Origin: Pontibacter beigongshangensis
GTDB lineage: Bacteria; Bacteroidota; Bacteroidia; Cytophagales; Hymenobacteraceae
Assembly (NCBI RefSeq): GCF_014332515.1
Contig: NZ_VFSD01000008.1
Coordinates: 62,001-126,000, forward strand
Length of the DNA: 64,000 bases
Direction: 5' to 3'
Shown here: positions 18,482 through 27,168 of the stretch, piece by piece
Position numbering within the stretch: the first letter of the stretch is position 1
Layout: each line of letters starts with the position of its first letter
Notes under the pieces: model-generated
Seen by the model: the letters and a program-made list of their open reading frames with translations, nothing else
Databases searched by the model: none
Told to the model about the DNA's origin: nothing
Made by a program: the position numbers and the translations under genes

Positions 18482-19199
18482 TTGCTGCTAGTGTGATTCT
18501 GGCTTCAAACAAACTGGCAAGGTGGCCGAGCAGCTTCTCTTCTACTGCTGCCATCTCTACTTCGTGCCCCAGTTCTCTCTTCAGCGAGGTAACCTGTTTG
18601 TCTGAAATGCCGCAGGGCACAATATTGTTAAAATAGTTTAAGTCTGTATTTATGTTAAACGCAAAGCCGTGCATGGTAACCCAGCGGCTGCACTTCACGC
18701 CCATGGCACAGATTTTCCGGGGGTTGCGCTGCTCTTCGTGGTCGAGCCAGACACCGGTGAGGCCTGCTATGCGGCCCGCCTTAATCTGATAATCCTGCAA
18801 GGTAAGAATAATAGCCTCCTCTAAAAAGCGCAGGTACTTGTGGATGTCTGTAAAAAAATTGTCGAGGTCCAGGATCGGGTACCCGACCAGCTGCCCGGGG
18901 CCATGGTAGGTAATGTCGCCGCCGCGGTTTATTTTGTAGTAAGTGGCCTCTTTCGCCTTTAGGGCCTCCTCGTTAATAAGCAGGTGCGACTCATGGCCAC
19001 TCTTGCCCAGCGTGTACACATGCGGGTGCGAACAAAACAGCAGGTAGTTGGGAGTGGGCACCTGCGCCTCGGGGGAGGCTGCGCGGTTCTGCGCCTTCAG
19101 GTTCAGCACGCTGCCGAAAAGCTTCTCCTGATATTCCCAGGCCTCCTTATAATCTATTAGGCCCAGCCGCTCAAAGCTAATTTCCTTGTTCTGTAACAC
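18465..19199 (-). CDS. lipB: Lipoyl(octanoyl) transferase
   Basis: A 244-residue LipB, which moves octanoyl groups from acyl carrier protein to lipoyl domains of 2-oxoacid dehydrogenases and the glycine cleavage system. The family motif RGGDITYHGPGQLVGYPI (about 92-109) is complete. The catalytic Lys169 (MGVKCSRW) and Cys196 (IVPCGI) are in place, and MHGFAFNINTDL lies between them. Length is slightly above the E. coli enzyme because of an insertion after residue 35 (LKAQNRAASPEAQVPTP). lipA is not in the window. The gene overlaps the following small gene by 17 nt. Confidence 0.95.
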   Translation of the reverse strand: MLQNKEISFERLGLIDYKEAWEYQEKLFGSVLNLKAQNRAASPEAQVPTPNYLLFCSHPHVYTLGKSGHESHLLINEEALKAKEATYYKINRGGDITYHGPGQLVGYPILDLDNFFTDIHKYLRFLEEAIILTLQDYQIKAGRIAGLTGVWLDHEEQRNPRKICAMGVKCSRWVTMHGFAFNINTDLNYFNNIVPCGISDKQVTSLKRELGHEVEMAAVEEKLLGHLASLFEARITLAANEKGH

Positions 19200-19365
19200 G
19201 CTCCTTGTATGGTTGAGAAACTAACTGCTGGTAGCCCAGCAGATACTATGCTTTATTTAATTTTTTTTGCAATTTAACGGCACCCGGAAAGCAGAAATAT
19301 CCGAATATTCTAATTTATGTGCGCCTTCTGCTGCTAAAAAGCACGTGGCAATTTATAATATTTTA

Positions 19366-19725
19366 ATGGCATCTCAAACAAAACACATCATAACAGGCAG
19401 CTCCGGGGAGGAGAGTGCAGTAGCCTACCTGGCCGAAAAGGGCTACCAGATACGCTGCCGGAACTTCAGGCACAAACGGGCTGAGGTAGATATTATCGCC
19501 CAAAAAGATGATGTGCTTGTGTTTGTGGAAGTAAAAACCCGGACTTCTGACAGCTTTGGCTACCCCGAGGAGGCCGTAAGCCCCAAAAAGGAAGCCCTGC
19601 TGATTGCCGCCGCAGAAGAATACATTCACCAGACAGACTGGCAGCACGACATTCGGTTCGACATCATTTCTATTACCTTAAGCAAACCTCCCGTTATTTA
19701 TCACATAGAAGATGCCTTTCATTAA
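19366..19725 (+). CDS. UPF0102 (YraN) family nuclease-like protein
   Basis: A 119-residue protein of the YraN/UPF0102 family, which has an endonuclease-like fold related to Holliday-junction resolvases; its biological role is not settled. The core motif is visible: GEESAVAYLAEKGY, RCRNFRHKRAEVDIIAQ and LVFVEVKTR, giving the acidic/Lys nuclease signature (D, ExK). The ATG at 19366 is chosen because it begins directly before the domain (MASQTKHIITGSSGEE). The reading frame stays open 33 codons further upstream, but that stretch is not part of the family. Its stop codon lies inside a tandem repeat. Confidence 0.85.
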   Translation: MASQTKHIITGSSGEESAVAYLAEKGYQIRCRNFRHKRAEVDIIAQKDDVLVFVEVKTRTSDSFGYPEEAVSPKKEALLIAAAEEYIHQTDWQHDIRFDIISITLSKPPVIYHIEDAFH

Positions 19726-19770
19726 TGTGCTAATGCATTAATGTGCTAATGCATTAATGTGCTGATGTGC
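19721..19770. repeat. Tandem 16-bp repeat, about three copies
   Basis: ATTAATGTGCTAATGC occurs at 19721-19736 and 19737-19752, then a diverged third copy to 19770. The first copy contains the stop codon of the preceding gene. Related TAGCACATCAGCACATTA tracts lie near 790 and 33920. Confidence 0.9.
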
Positions 19771-19881
19771 GAATTTTTCAATTTGAAGATTTGGAAATGA
19801 ATTGCCAGAGCAAGCTTTAAAAACTCTTCACTCTTAACTTTCGGAGAAGGTCTTATGTCCTGCGTCTTCTGTCTTAAAAAA

Positions 19882-19913
19882 ACCTACGGAGGGGCTTTTT
19901 GATTAGAATAATT
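19882..19913 (-). repeat. CCTCCGGAGG-type intergenic repeat, copy 6
   Basis: CCTACGGAGGGGCTTTTT then GATTAGAATAATT. Preceded by a TCCTGCGTCTTCTGTC tract also found near copies 14 and 22. Confidence 0.85.
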
Positions 19914-19933
19914 CGTCTTAGCCAAAGACGGGG

Positions 19934-20854
19934 CTACCGCTGGGCAGAAGAGCGCTTGTCGAGCTTGCCTTTTTCGTATACCAGCGAGCCGTGCCGGTCG
20001 TACTCCTTTATCAGGACGGGTTCTGCCGGGGCATCGTAGGCGGTCTTAGGGTACTGATACTCGTAGTGGCGCCGGTTGCGGAAGTCGTAGTGCTTGATCC
20101 AGACGCCTACTTTGCGGCCTTTCTCGTACATGCCCGACCATTCTACCTGCCCATTCTCATAAAAGCGATAGTACATGCCCTGCACCTCGCCGTAGGCATA
20201 CGGAATCACTTCCTTTATTTTTTTGGTGTCGCCGTAATAGGTCACAACCGCATCGCGCAGGAAGCCCTTTTCGTAATGCCGCTTGTCGAGGAGCACGTTG
20301 TCTTCGTTGTTGCGGTAGCGCTCCCAGCGCAGGTGCCTGGTGCCCACATAAAAATAGCCCTCTTCCACTACCTGGTCGCCGATCTTCTTCTTATAGGGCC
20401 CGTGCAGGATCTTGAATTTATCGGGGTCTACCTTGCCGCTGGTGCGATATATCTTGCGCTTTTTGGTATCGTAAAAATACTTTTCGGGGGCATAGGGATT
20501 TGGCTCTTCATACACAGGCAAAAAACTGAACGTTTCCAGCACCTGTCGGTTGCCGCTGCCACCAGACTTTATGAACCCGCGGCTTACCTTGTGGCCCATA
20601 AAATAGCGCTTGCTCTGCTTTTTCTTCTTTTTTTTCTTCGCTACCACATCCTGCTCATCTTCTTCAGGAAGCTTGTTCTCCAAAGATGGTTTGGCTGTAT
20701 CGGCCAGAGCCACTGTTTTGTTTTTAGCATTTTCTTTCTGTAGGGCACGAGTCAGGTTATAATCGCTGTTATACTGCGCCGTGTTACAAGCACTCAGTCC
20801 TGCCGTCAGGCAAACAGCCAGGCTAACTAAAAAAGAAAGGTAAGAATGCCTCAT
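19934..20854 (-). CDS. Lipoprotein with MORN/YwqK-like repeats
   Basis: A 306-residue lipoprotein (lipobox LSAC, Cys23). A charged linker contains a seven-lysine run (about 74-80). The C-terminal half has short repeats of the MORN/YwqK type, for example MYYRFYENGQVEWSGMYEKG and KVGVWIKHYD, where each unit describes tyrosine/glycine-rich hairpins. Such proteins are frequent and poorly characterised in Bacteroidota; the 'antitoxin' label often attached to YwqK-like repeats should not be taken as function. Probably outer-membrane anchored, facing the periplasm. It stands alone, converging with the UPF0102 gene, with repeat copy 6 in the gap. Confidence 0.75.
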   Translation of the reverse strand: MRHSYLSFLVSLAVCLTAGLSACNTAQYNSDYNLTRALQKENAKNKTVALADTAKPSLENKLPEEDEQDVVAKKKKKKKQSKRYFMGHKVSRGFIKSGGSGNRQVLETFSFLPVYEEPNPYAPEKYFYDTKKRKIYRTSGKVDPDKFKILHGPYKKKIGDQVVEEGYFYVGTRHLRWERYRNNEDNVLLDKRHYEKGFLRDAVVTYYGDTKKIKEVIPYAYGEVQGMYYRFYENGQVEWSGMYEKGRKVGVWIKHYDFRNRRHYEYQYPKTAYDAPAEPVLIKEYDRHGSLVYEKGKLDKRSSAQR

Positions 20855-21033
20855 TTTTAAACTTTTGAATGAGCGATGGCCGGAAAAGCGAGCTTCTCTT
20901 CCAATTAAGCCAATGGTTTACAAATCAACGTAAAGATGCACATAAATCATATATACATCAACGGCGCTTTTACAGCTGCTCTTTATAACTAAGCTGCTTT
21001 CAACATAGTTTCATGCCGTAAGGGCTAAAACAC

Positions 21034-21065
21034 AAAAAGGCAGCACCTTGCGGCACTGCCTTTTT
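21034..21065 (-). terminator. Hairpin terminator downstream of htpG
   Basis: AAAAAGGCAG (21034-21043) and CTGCCTTTTT (21056-21065) form a 10-bp stem around a 12-nt loop, with A and T runs outside, so it can work in both directions. It lies 185 nt after htpG. Confidence 0.75.
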
Positions 21066-21185
21066 ATGCGTTAATCATAATCCGGGGTCACTTCGGCAAA
21101 CACTTTCTAGGTTGCCCCGGCTGCTCGTTTTCTCAAATGGAGTGCCTGCTCCGACCAGGCCGAAGCCCGAAACAGGTAAAATACG

Positions 21186-21215
21186 CGCTGGAGGGCCGAT
21201 TTCATTAGAATAATT
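21186..21215 (-). repeat. CCTCCGGAGG-type intergenic repeat, copy 7
   Basis: GCTGGAGGGCCGATTT then CATTAGAATAATT; the palindromic half is partly decayed. Confidence 0.78.
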
Positions 21216-21249
21216 GCTCCGAAACCGGGTACCAGGTCTTTAGGCAACG

Positions 21250-23076
21250 TTACTCTTTATCAATCAGCTCCACGCTACGCTTCACAAAAGCCGTGAGGGC
21301 AGAACCGGAAAGCATGTTCTGCGAAAGCAGCGCCAGATCAAAGGCCTGACGGGCAATGCGCTCCTTGTTTTCTTCCTTGGCCTTCAGGATGCGCTGGTGC
21401 AGGCTGTGGTTGGCGTTTATGGTTACGTTGTAGGTGTCTGGCATGTCGCCCATAAACATCATACCGCCACCACCGGCACGGCTCATGTCCTTCATGCGGC
21501 GCATAAACTCAGGCATGGTGATAACGACAGGGGCATCGTCTGGCGACATGGCAGCCACTTCTACCTGCATGTGCTGGTTGTTGATGGCCTGCTCATACAC
21601 TTTCTTGATTTCCTCTTTTTCGGTGTCGTTGAGCACGCTTTCCTTGCTTTCGTCCTTCTGAATCAGTTTGTCGATGGTTTCAGAATCTACGCGCTTCAGA
21701 GTCGTTTTCTCCAGCTTCTGCTCCAGCAGGCCTATAAAGTGGCTGTCTATCACGGTGTCCAGCTTAAGCACGTCGTAGCCGCGGTTCAGGGCAGCCTCTA
21801 CGTAGGCGTGCTGCTTATCGGCATCGGTGGTGTACAGCAGCACCAGCTGCTCTGACTTATCGGTCTGGTTTGCCTGCGTCAGGGCTTTGTACTCTTCAAA
21901 TGTGTGGTATTTGCCTTCGGTGTTCTGCAGGAGCACAAAGTCTTTGGCTTTGTCATAGAACTTGTCGTCGGAGAGCATGCCGTATTTAATAAATACGTTC
22001 ACGTCGCTCCAGTTTTTCTCAAACGTCTCGCGGTCTTTCTTAAAGATGTCGTTGAGTTTATCGGCTACCTTTTTCGTGATGTAAGTGTTGATCTTCTTCA
22101 CGCTAGAGTCGGCTTGCAGGAAGCTGCGGCTCACGTTGAGCGGAATGTCCGGCGAGTCGATGACGCCGTGCAGCAGCATCAGGAACTCCGGCACCACATC
22201 TTTTACCTCGTCGGTAATAAACACCTGGCGGGAGTACAGCTGAATTTTGTTACGCTGCAGCTCAAACTCGTTCTTGATTTTAGGGAAGTACAGGATACCG
22301 GTCAGGTTGAAAGGGTAATCCACGTTCAGGTGGATCCAGAAAAGTGGCGCCTCTGAGAAGGGGTAAAGCTCTTTGTAGAAGTTTTTGTAATCGTCGTCTG
22401 TCAGCTCCGATGGCTGCTTTGTCCAGATCGGGTTCGGGTTGTTGATCACTTCGCCTTCGAACTCCACCTCTACCGGCAGGAACTTGCAGTATTTGTTGAG
22501 CACCGTGCGGATGCGCTCCTTTTCCAGAAACTCCTCTGAGTCCTGGGCCACATGCAGGATAACGGTTGTGCCACGGTCCTCTTTGCTGGCCTCGGTAATT
22601 GCGAACTCTGTGCTGCCATCGCACACCCAGCGGGCAGGCTCCGTGCCATCCTGGTAAGATTTGGAGATGATCTCTACTTCGTCGGCCACCATAAAGGCGG
22701 AGTAGAAGCCGAGACCGAACTGACCGATGATCTGGTTTTTCTCGCCGCCCTGGTCTTTGTAGCGCTCCACGAACTCGGTGGCGCCAGAGAAAGCGATCTG
22801 GTTAATATATTTTTTGATCTCCTCGGCCGTCATGCCGATGCCACGGTCGGCAATGGTAATGGTTTTAGCCTCCTTATCCACACTTACCACCACTTTCAGG
22901 TCGCCTTGCTCTCCCTTAAACTCCCCGATGCCGCCCAGGCGCTTCAGCTTCTGCGTAGCATCAACGGCGTTGCTCACCAGTTCGCGCAAAAAGATCTCAT
23001 GATCAGAGTACAGGAACTTCTTGATGATCGGAAAAATGTTTTCGGTGTGAATCGAAATATTACCTCTTTCTTCCAT
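21250..23076 (-). CDS. htpG: Molecular chaperone HtpG (Hsp90)
   Basis: A 608-residue bacterial Hsp90, a cytosolic ATP-dependent chaperone dimer. The N-terminal ATPase domain shows IFLRELVSNAVDATQKL, IADRGIGMTAEEI, NQIAFSGATEFV and IIGQFGLGFYSAFMVAD. The middle domain follows with PLFWIHLNVDYPFNLTGILYFP, and the C-terminal dimerisation region begins near residue 480. The family's acidic linker is short, as in bacteria. Length is close to E. coli HtpG. It is monocistronic, with a hairpin terminator downstream; no heat-shock operator is recognisable upstream. Confidence 0.97.
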   Translation of the reverse strand: MEERGNISIHTENIFPIIKKFLYSDHEIFLRELVSNAVDATQKLKRLGGIGEFKGEQGDLKVVVSVDKEAKTITIADRGIGMTAEEIKKYINQIAFSGATEFVERYKDQGGEKNQIIGQFGLGFYSAFMVADEVEIISKSYQDGTEPARWVCDGSTEFAITEASKEDRGTTVILHVAQDSEEFLEKERIRTVLNKYCKFLPVEVEFEGEVINNPNPIWTKQPSELTDDDYKNFYKELYPFSEAPLFWIHLNVDYPFNLTGILYFPKIKNEFELQRNKIQLYSRQVFITDEVKDVVPEFLMLLHGVIDSPDIPLNVSRSFLQADSSVKKINTYITKKVADKLNDIFKKDRETFEKNWSDVNVFIKYGMLSDDKFYDKAKDFVLLQNTEGKYHTFEEYKALTQANQTDKSEQLVLLYTTDADKQHAYVEAALNRGYDVLKLDTVIDSHFIGLLEQKLEKTTLKRVDSETIDKLIQKDESKESVLNDTEKEEIKKVYEQAINNQHMQVEVAAMSPDDAPVVITMPEFMRRMKDMSRAGGGGMMFMGDMPDTYNVTINANHSLHQRILKAKEENKERIARQAFDLALLSQNMLSGSALTAFVKRSVELIDKE

Positions 23077-23334
23077 GTTTTTACCTTTAGTATATATTAT
23101 ATAAATGCTGTTGCTTAAACTTACTTTCAGCTATCGCTTTTCAAATCCTGTTCCAGAGCTGTTTTTGCTCCTGCTATGTGACAGGTTGTCAGAATCTGCT
23201 GCGCCTGCAATTTTTTTACGTGCAATGTCTTACCGAAACCATCCATTCTGGCACATTTAGAGTATAAGGAGGTATTTTTTAGTATGGCGGCCTTATTTTG
23301 GAAGGCTGTAAATGCAACAATGGTGAATTTATGC

Positions 23335-23342
23335 TACCTTTG
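23335..23342 (+). promoter_or_regulatory. Candidate -7 box for the metal-uptake locus
   Basis: TACCTTTG is an exact TAnnTTTG match 18 nt before the GTG start of the small His-rich gene. No clear -33 TTTG at the usual spacing. Confidence 0.45.
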
Positions 23343-23360
23343 TGCGGTTCTTAGAGATTA

Positions 23361-23684
23361 GTGCAACAACTCAGATCCTATATCGCCCTGTTTTTACTCC
23401 TGCTTTTCGTAAGGCCCATGGTGCCCGACGGACTGCTGCTGAGCCTGCACAGCCATGAGCATACCAGCCACGAGGTGCCATGCGACACGCACCAGGCGCA
23501 GGTCGACAAAAAACACATCCACTGCGACGTAGAAGATCTGTTTGGTGCTCCCTTTCAGCCTGCCGTTGCTGCTATAGACTTCTTATTTATTACCCATACC
23601 GCCGTTTATACGGTTCCGCAGGTGGAGAGCCTGCATAGAATTCCTGTTTCGTACGCTTACCTGCGAGGTCCCCCGCTTGGCTAG
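23361..23684 (+). CDS. Small exported His-rich protein upstream of a TonB receptor
   Basis: A 107-residue protein starting at GTG. An N-terminal hydrophobic segment (about 6-28) acts as signal or anchor. A His/Cys-rich region follows: LHSHEHTSHEVPCDTHQAQVDKKHIHCDVEDLFG carries seven His and two Cys in about 35 residues (quoted in part: HSHEHTSHEVPCDTH, KHIHC). Such residues suggest metal binding, but the family is not one I can name. The distance to the downstream TonB receptor (175 nt), the His-rich lipoprotein beyond it, and the promoter-like TACCTTTG just upstream support a real gene in a metal-uptake unit. Confidence 0.62.
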   Translation: MQQLRSYIALFLLLLFVRPMVPDGLLLSLHSHEHTSHEVPCDTHQAQVDKKHIHCDVEDLFGAPFQPAVAAIDFLFITHTAVYTVPQVESLHRIPVSYAYLRGPPLG

Positions 23685-23859
23685 GCAGGGCGTATCCCTA
23701 TCTTCTTTTAATTTTTCTGAAAAGAGCAGTTTAGCGGCCTTCTGAGTCGCCTGCTTTGTGTTCTTCAGTTTTTTTGCGCAGACCGCTCCACCTCGAAGTT
23801 TTATACGCCTCGGGTACTGAGCATGGCTACTGCCTTCTATTTCAATTAAATTCTATAAA

Positions 23860-26217
23860 GTGTTCCATATTACAATTGCTGGCAAGAACCTCTTGTTCCT
23901 GCCTCTGCTGCTGTTGTTTATACAGCCCGTAGCAGCCCAGGACATGTATATAATTCCGGAAACGGAACTCGAGCAGGACTGTGGCCTTACGCTATCGGGC
24001 AAGGTGATAGACCACGACACGCGCGAACCTCTGATTGGTGCCACCGTGCTGATTGAGGAGTTGCAAAAAGCTGTGGTTACAGACGAATATGGCAATTACC
24101 ATTTCCATAATTTGTGCCGCGCCTCCTACTCCGTAAAAACCACTTACATAGGCTACGAGGAGATACGTTCTTCTTTCAGGCTCAGCTCCTCTGCCGTCCG
24201 GAACATGGCTCTCCACATAGATGCCAGGACTTTTGGCGCTGTTGAGGTGGTGGGCGGAAGGATGGTGCGCCAGGCGCAGACAACAGAAACACTCGCCGGC
24301 AGAGAACTGGAAGAAACCCGGGGCCTCTCGTTGGGCGAGTCGCTGAAGAAGCTCTCTGGCGTGAGCTCTGTGCAGACAGGCCCCACCGTTTCCAAGCCTG
24401 TTATCCATGGTTTGTTTGGCAACCGTGTCCTGATCCTCAACAACGGGGTGCGGCACGAGTCACAGCAGTGGGGAAATGAGCACGCCCCTGAAATAGACCC
24501 GCTAAACGCGCAGGAACTGAAGGTGGTGAAAGGGGCGGCAGGTGTACGCTACGGCTCCGATGCCATAGGCGGCATTGTAATGGTTAATCCCAAACCGCTG
24601 CCTGACTCAACAGGTGTAAGCGGCGAGCTGAACCTGATCGGCAGTACCAACAACCGCATGGGGGCTGTGGCTGGCATGGCAGAAGGAAAGCTGCAGCAGC
24701 TGCCCTTGAGCTGGCGCCTGCACACCTCCCTGAAAAAGGCCGGGAGCGCCCAGGCACCCACCTATAACCTGAACAACACAGGCTTTGAGGAGCAGAACCT
24801 GGCCGCCACGCTTGGCTACCGGCAGCAGAAGTTCGGCGCGGAGCTGTATTACAGCTATTTCCACACCAAGCTCGGCTTTTTGTCGTCGGCGCACATTGGC
24901 AACCTGACAGACTTGGCGAATGCCATCGGGCGGGAGCAGCCAGAGGAAGCGGGCAGCTTTACCTACACCATCGCGCGCCCTTACCAGGACGTAACACACC
25001 ACCTGCTCAAGGCCAGAGGCTATTACAAGACAGGCGATTTGGGCGAGCTTCAGTTTACGTATGGCCTGCAGGAGAACCGGCGCCAGGAGTATGACCGGCA
25101 CCGCAATACCGGCGATTCGCCACAACTGGACCTGGACCTGCAGACGCATACGACGGAACTGGTATGGGAGCATGAGCCTGTCAGCAATATATCGGGGAGC
25201 ATGGGCGTGTCTACCATCTGGCAGAACAACACGTACACGCCCAACACCAGGGCATTGCTTCCTTTTTTCAAGAGCCTGACGGTGGGAGCCTTTATTTCAG
25301 AAAAATGGCGAAAAGATAACCTGCAACTGGAGGCGGGGATACGCTACGACCAAAAATCGCTCGACGTTCAGCGCTGGGGCAATAGCCGCGAGCTGCTGAA
25401 GCCTGCTTATACGTTCCATAATCTGTCTGGCAGCTTTGGCGCCCTGTATGACCTGGGTTACCATGTGAGCCTCAGTGGCCACATTGGCTACGCCTCCCGT
25501 GCGCCGCATGCCTACGAGTTGTTTGCCCAGGGCCTGCACAACAGCGCCGCCACCTACGAAGAAGGCAATCCTAATCTTGTATCGGAGGAGGCGCTGAACA
25601 CCATGGCTACCTTTACCTACCATTCTAACCTCCGGCTCAACGGGGAGCTTAGTCTCTATTACAACACCATCAACGATTACATTTACCTGCAGCTGGCTCC
25701 TGAGTATGTGCTGGGCGTACAGGGAGCGTTTCTGAAGGCGAGATACCGACAGGCTGATGCCCGCTTCTGGGGTGCCGACCTTACGGCAGACTATGCCTTT
25801 ACCAACAGGCTCACCTTAAACAACAAAACATCGCTGGTGTATGCCGTGAATCGCGAAACAGGAAATTACCTGCCTTTTATAACACCCAGCCGGACAGACA
25901 ACACCCTCCGCTACAGCTTCGAGAACCGGGAGAGCTCAAAATTCTCTGATAGGTACCTGGCAGTGGGAGGCTTGTATGTGGCCCGGCAAAGCAGGTCGGA
26001 TGAGCAGTCGGATCCGGTGTTGCCGGCCCCGGATGCTTACTTCTTGCTGCATGCCGAGCTGGGCACTTCGCTCTCGCTAGGCAGGCAACAACTGGAGCTG
26101 GGGCTGGTGGGCAACAACCTGCTCAATACCAGCTACCGCGATTACCAGAACCGCCTACGGTACTTTGCCAATGAGATGGGCCGCATGCTGCTGTTTCGCG
26201 TCAAAATCTTGTTGTAG
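23860..26217 (+). CDS. TonB-dependent outer-membrane receptor, probable metal (zinc) uptake
   Basis: A 785-residue TonB-dependent transporter with signal peptide, an N-terminal carboxypeptidase-regulatory-like domain (about 45-125, LSGKVIDHDTREPLIGATVLI) and a plug (about 130-245). The plug carries KPVIHGLFGNRVLILNNGVR, then a His-containing stretch HESQQWGNEHAPEIDP and VVKGAAGVRYGSDAIGG; a 22-strand barrel follows and the protein ends in an aromatic-poor VKILL. The plug resembles ZnuD-like zinc receptors, and the neighbours are a His-rich small protein and a His-rich lipoprotein, so metal import is likely. The substrate is inferred, not proven. The start is GTG at 23860; no upstream ATG fits. 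No Zur or Fur box was recognised. Confidence 0.87.
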   Translation: MFHITIAGKNLLFLPLLLLFIQPVAAQDMYIIPETELEQDCGLTLSGKVIDHDTREPLIGATVLIEELQKAVVTDEYGNYHFHNLCRASYSVKTTYIGYEEIRSSFRLSSSAVRNMALHIDARTFGAVEVVGGRMVRQAQTTETLAGRELEETRGLSLGESLKKLSGVSSVQTGPTVSKPVIHGLFGNRVLILNNGVRHESQQWGNEHAPEIDPLNAQELKVVKGAAGVRYGSDAIGGIVMVNPKPLPDSTGVSGELNLIGSTNNRMGAVAGMAEGKLQQLPLSWRLHTSLKKAGSAQAPTYNLNNTGFEEQNLAATLGYRQQKFGAELYYSYFHTKLGFLSSAHIGNLTDLANAIGREQPEEAGSFTYTIARPYQDVTHHLLKARGYYKTGDLGELQFTYGLQENRRQEYDRHRNTGDSPQLDLDLQTHTTELVWEHEPVSNISGSMGVSTIWQNNTYTPNTRALLPFFKSLTVGAFISEKWRKDNLQLEAGIRYDQKSLDVQRWGNSRELLKPAYTFHNLSGSFGALYDLGYHVSLSGHIGYASRAPHAYELFAQGLHNSAATYEEGNPNLVSEEALNTMATFTYHSNLRLNGELSLYYNTINDYIYLQLAPEYVLGVQGAFLKARYRQADARFWGADLTADYAFTNRLTLNNKTSLVYAVNRETGNYLPFITPSRTDNTLRYSFENRESSKFSDRYLAVGGLYVARQSRSDEQSDPVLPAPDAYFLLHAELGTSLSLGRQQLELGLVGNNLLNTSYRDYQNRLRYFANEMGRMLLFRVKILL

Positions 26218-26295
26218 CCTCCACACGAAGGCTTTTCAAGTTTTACATCATATCAACCAATGAAATATTAAAAAAAATTTGCCAGGCCGGAAACA

Positions 26296-26326
26296 AATTA
26301 TTCTAATAAAAATGGCCCTCCAGAGG
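26296..26326 (+). repeat. CCTCCGGAGG-type intergenic repeat, copy 8
   Basis: AATTATTCTAATAAAAA then TGGCCCTCCAGAGG, between the TonB receptor and the first lipoprotein. Confidence 0.85.
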
Positions 26327-26423
26327 AAGTTTGCCCGTTTTTATCTTTGGCTCCATCCGGCATCTTAAGCAGTTTGTAACACTATTGTTTACTTATTAAC
26401 CATATTTAAACTTAAAGACAACC

Positions 26424-26996
26424 ATGAAGAAGTCATTCAGACCATACCTCGCTTTCCTGCTTTTGGGCAGCTTGCTTTCATTTACAGCCTGTAAAGAAGA
26501 TGAGGAGCCGGCACCAGACCATGAGCACGAGCTAATTACCACCATTACCCTAACCCTGGTGCCAACCGATGCCAGCAAGCCAACCGTTACAGCAATTTGG
26601 GAAGACCTGGATGGTGTGGGGGGCAACCCAGCCACAGTAGATGACCTGGTGTTGAGTGCCAACACCACCTACAACGGTTCCATTTCCTTTGCAAGCGTAG
26701 AGAACCACGACGGGCACAGCCATGGCCACGACCTTACAGCAGAAATCAAAGAAGAAGGCGAGGCCCACGAGGTATTTTATGTGGTGACGCCGCAAGGGCT
26801 GGTCTCTTTCGAGAAAACGGATAAGGACACGAATGGCCGGCCGATTGGCATCGAAACAACCGCCACTACGTCAGTTGCTGGTTCAGGCACTGTTCGTGTG
26901 GTGCTCAAACACCAGCCCGGCACGAAAAGCAATAGCAGCAATATGAGCACAGGCGAAACAGATGTGGACATTGTTTTCGAAACGACTGTGCAGTAA
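26424..26996 (+). CDS. Small His-rich lipoprotein next to the TonB receptor, paralogue 1
   Basis: A 190-residue lipoprotein (lipobox FTAC, Cys23) followed by an acidic/His linker (EDEEPAPDHEHEL). The compact beta-rich domain has TITLTLVPTD, IWEDLDGVGG, LVLSANTTYNGSISF, a metal-ligand-like loop NHDGHSHGHD (about 92-101), then HEVFYVV and GTVRVVLKHQPG and STGETDVDIVFE. Proteins of this kind are often encoded beside TonB metal receptors in Bacteroidota; the His loop suggests it may bind the metal at the outer membrane. Its closest relative is the next gene downstream. A 13-bp hairpin terminator follows. Confidence 0.75.
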   Translation: MKKSFRPYLAFLLLGSLLSFTACKEDEEPAPDHEHELITTITLTLVPTDASKPTVTAIWEDLDGVGGNPATVDDLVLSANTTYNGSISFASVENHDGHSHGHDLTAEIKEEGEAHEVFYVVTPQGLVSFEKTDKDTNGRPIGIETTATTSVAGSGTVRVVLKHQPGTKSNSSNMSTGETDVDIVFETTVQ

Positions 26997-27023
26997 TTTA
27001 AACTACACCACTACAATCAATCT

Positions 27024-27056
27024 AAGAAGAGACGGCCCGGTAAGCCGTCTCTTCTT
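27024..27056 (+). terminator. Terminator after lipoprotein paralogue 1
   Basis: AAGAAGAGACGGC (27024-27036) and GCCGTCTCTTCTT (27044-27056) are exact reverse complements around a 7-nt loop, then a short T-rich run. Confidence 0.85.
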
Positions 27057-27168
27057 TATGTAGCTGCACAGAGGTGCGTATTTTTTGCACTTATTTACTA
27101 TATTGCTTCGTATTGCCTGTACTAGCCCGGTAAATTTGCCGTTAACCTTCTATAAAACCCAACTACAA

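Larger units (their letters stand above)
20855..21249. other. Intergenic region between htpG and the MORN lipoprotein
   Basis: 395 bases with a strong hairpin (21034-21065), repeat copy 7 and upstream sequence of the lipoprotein gene. I see no gene here. Confidence 0.55.
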
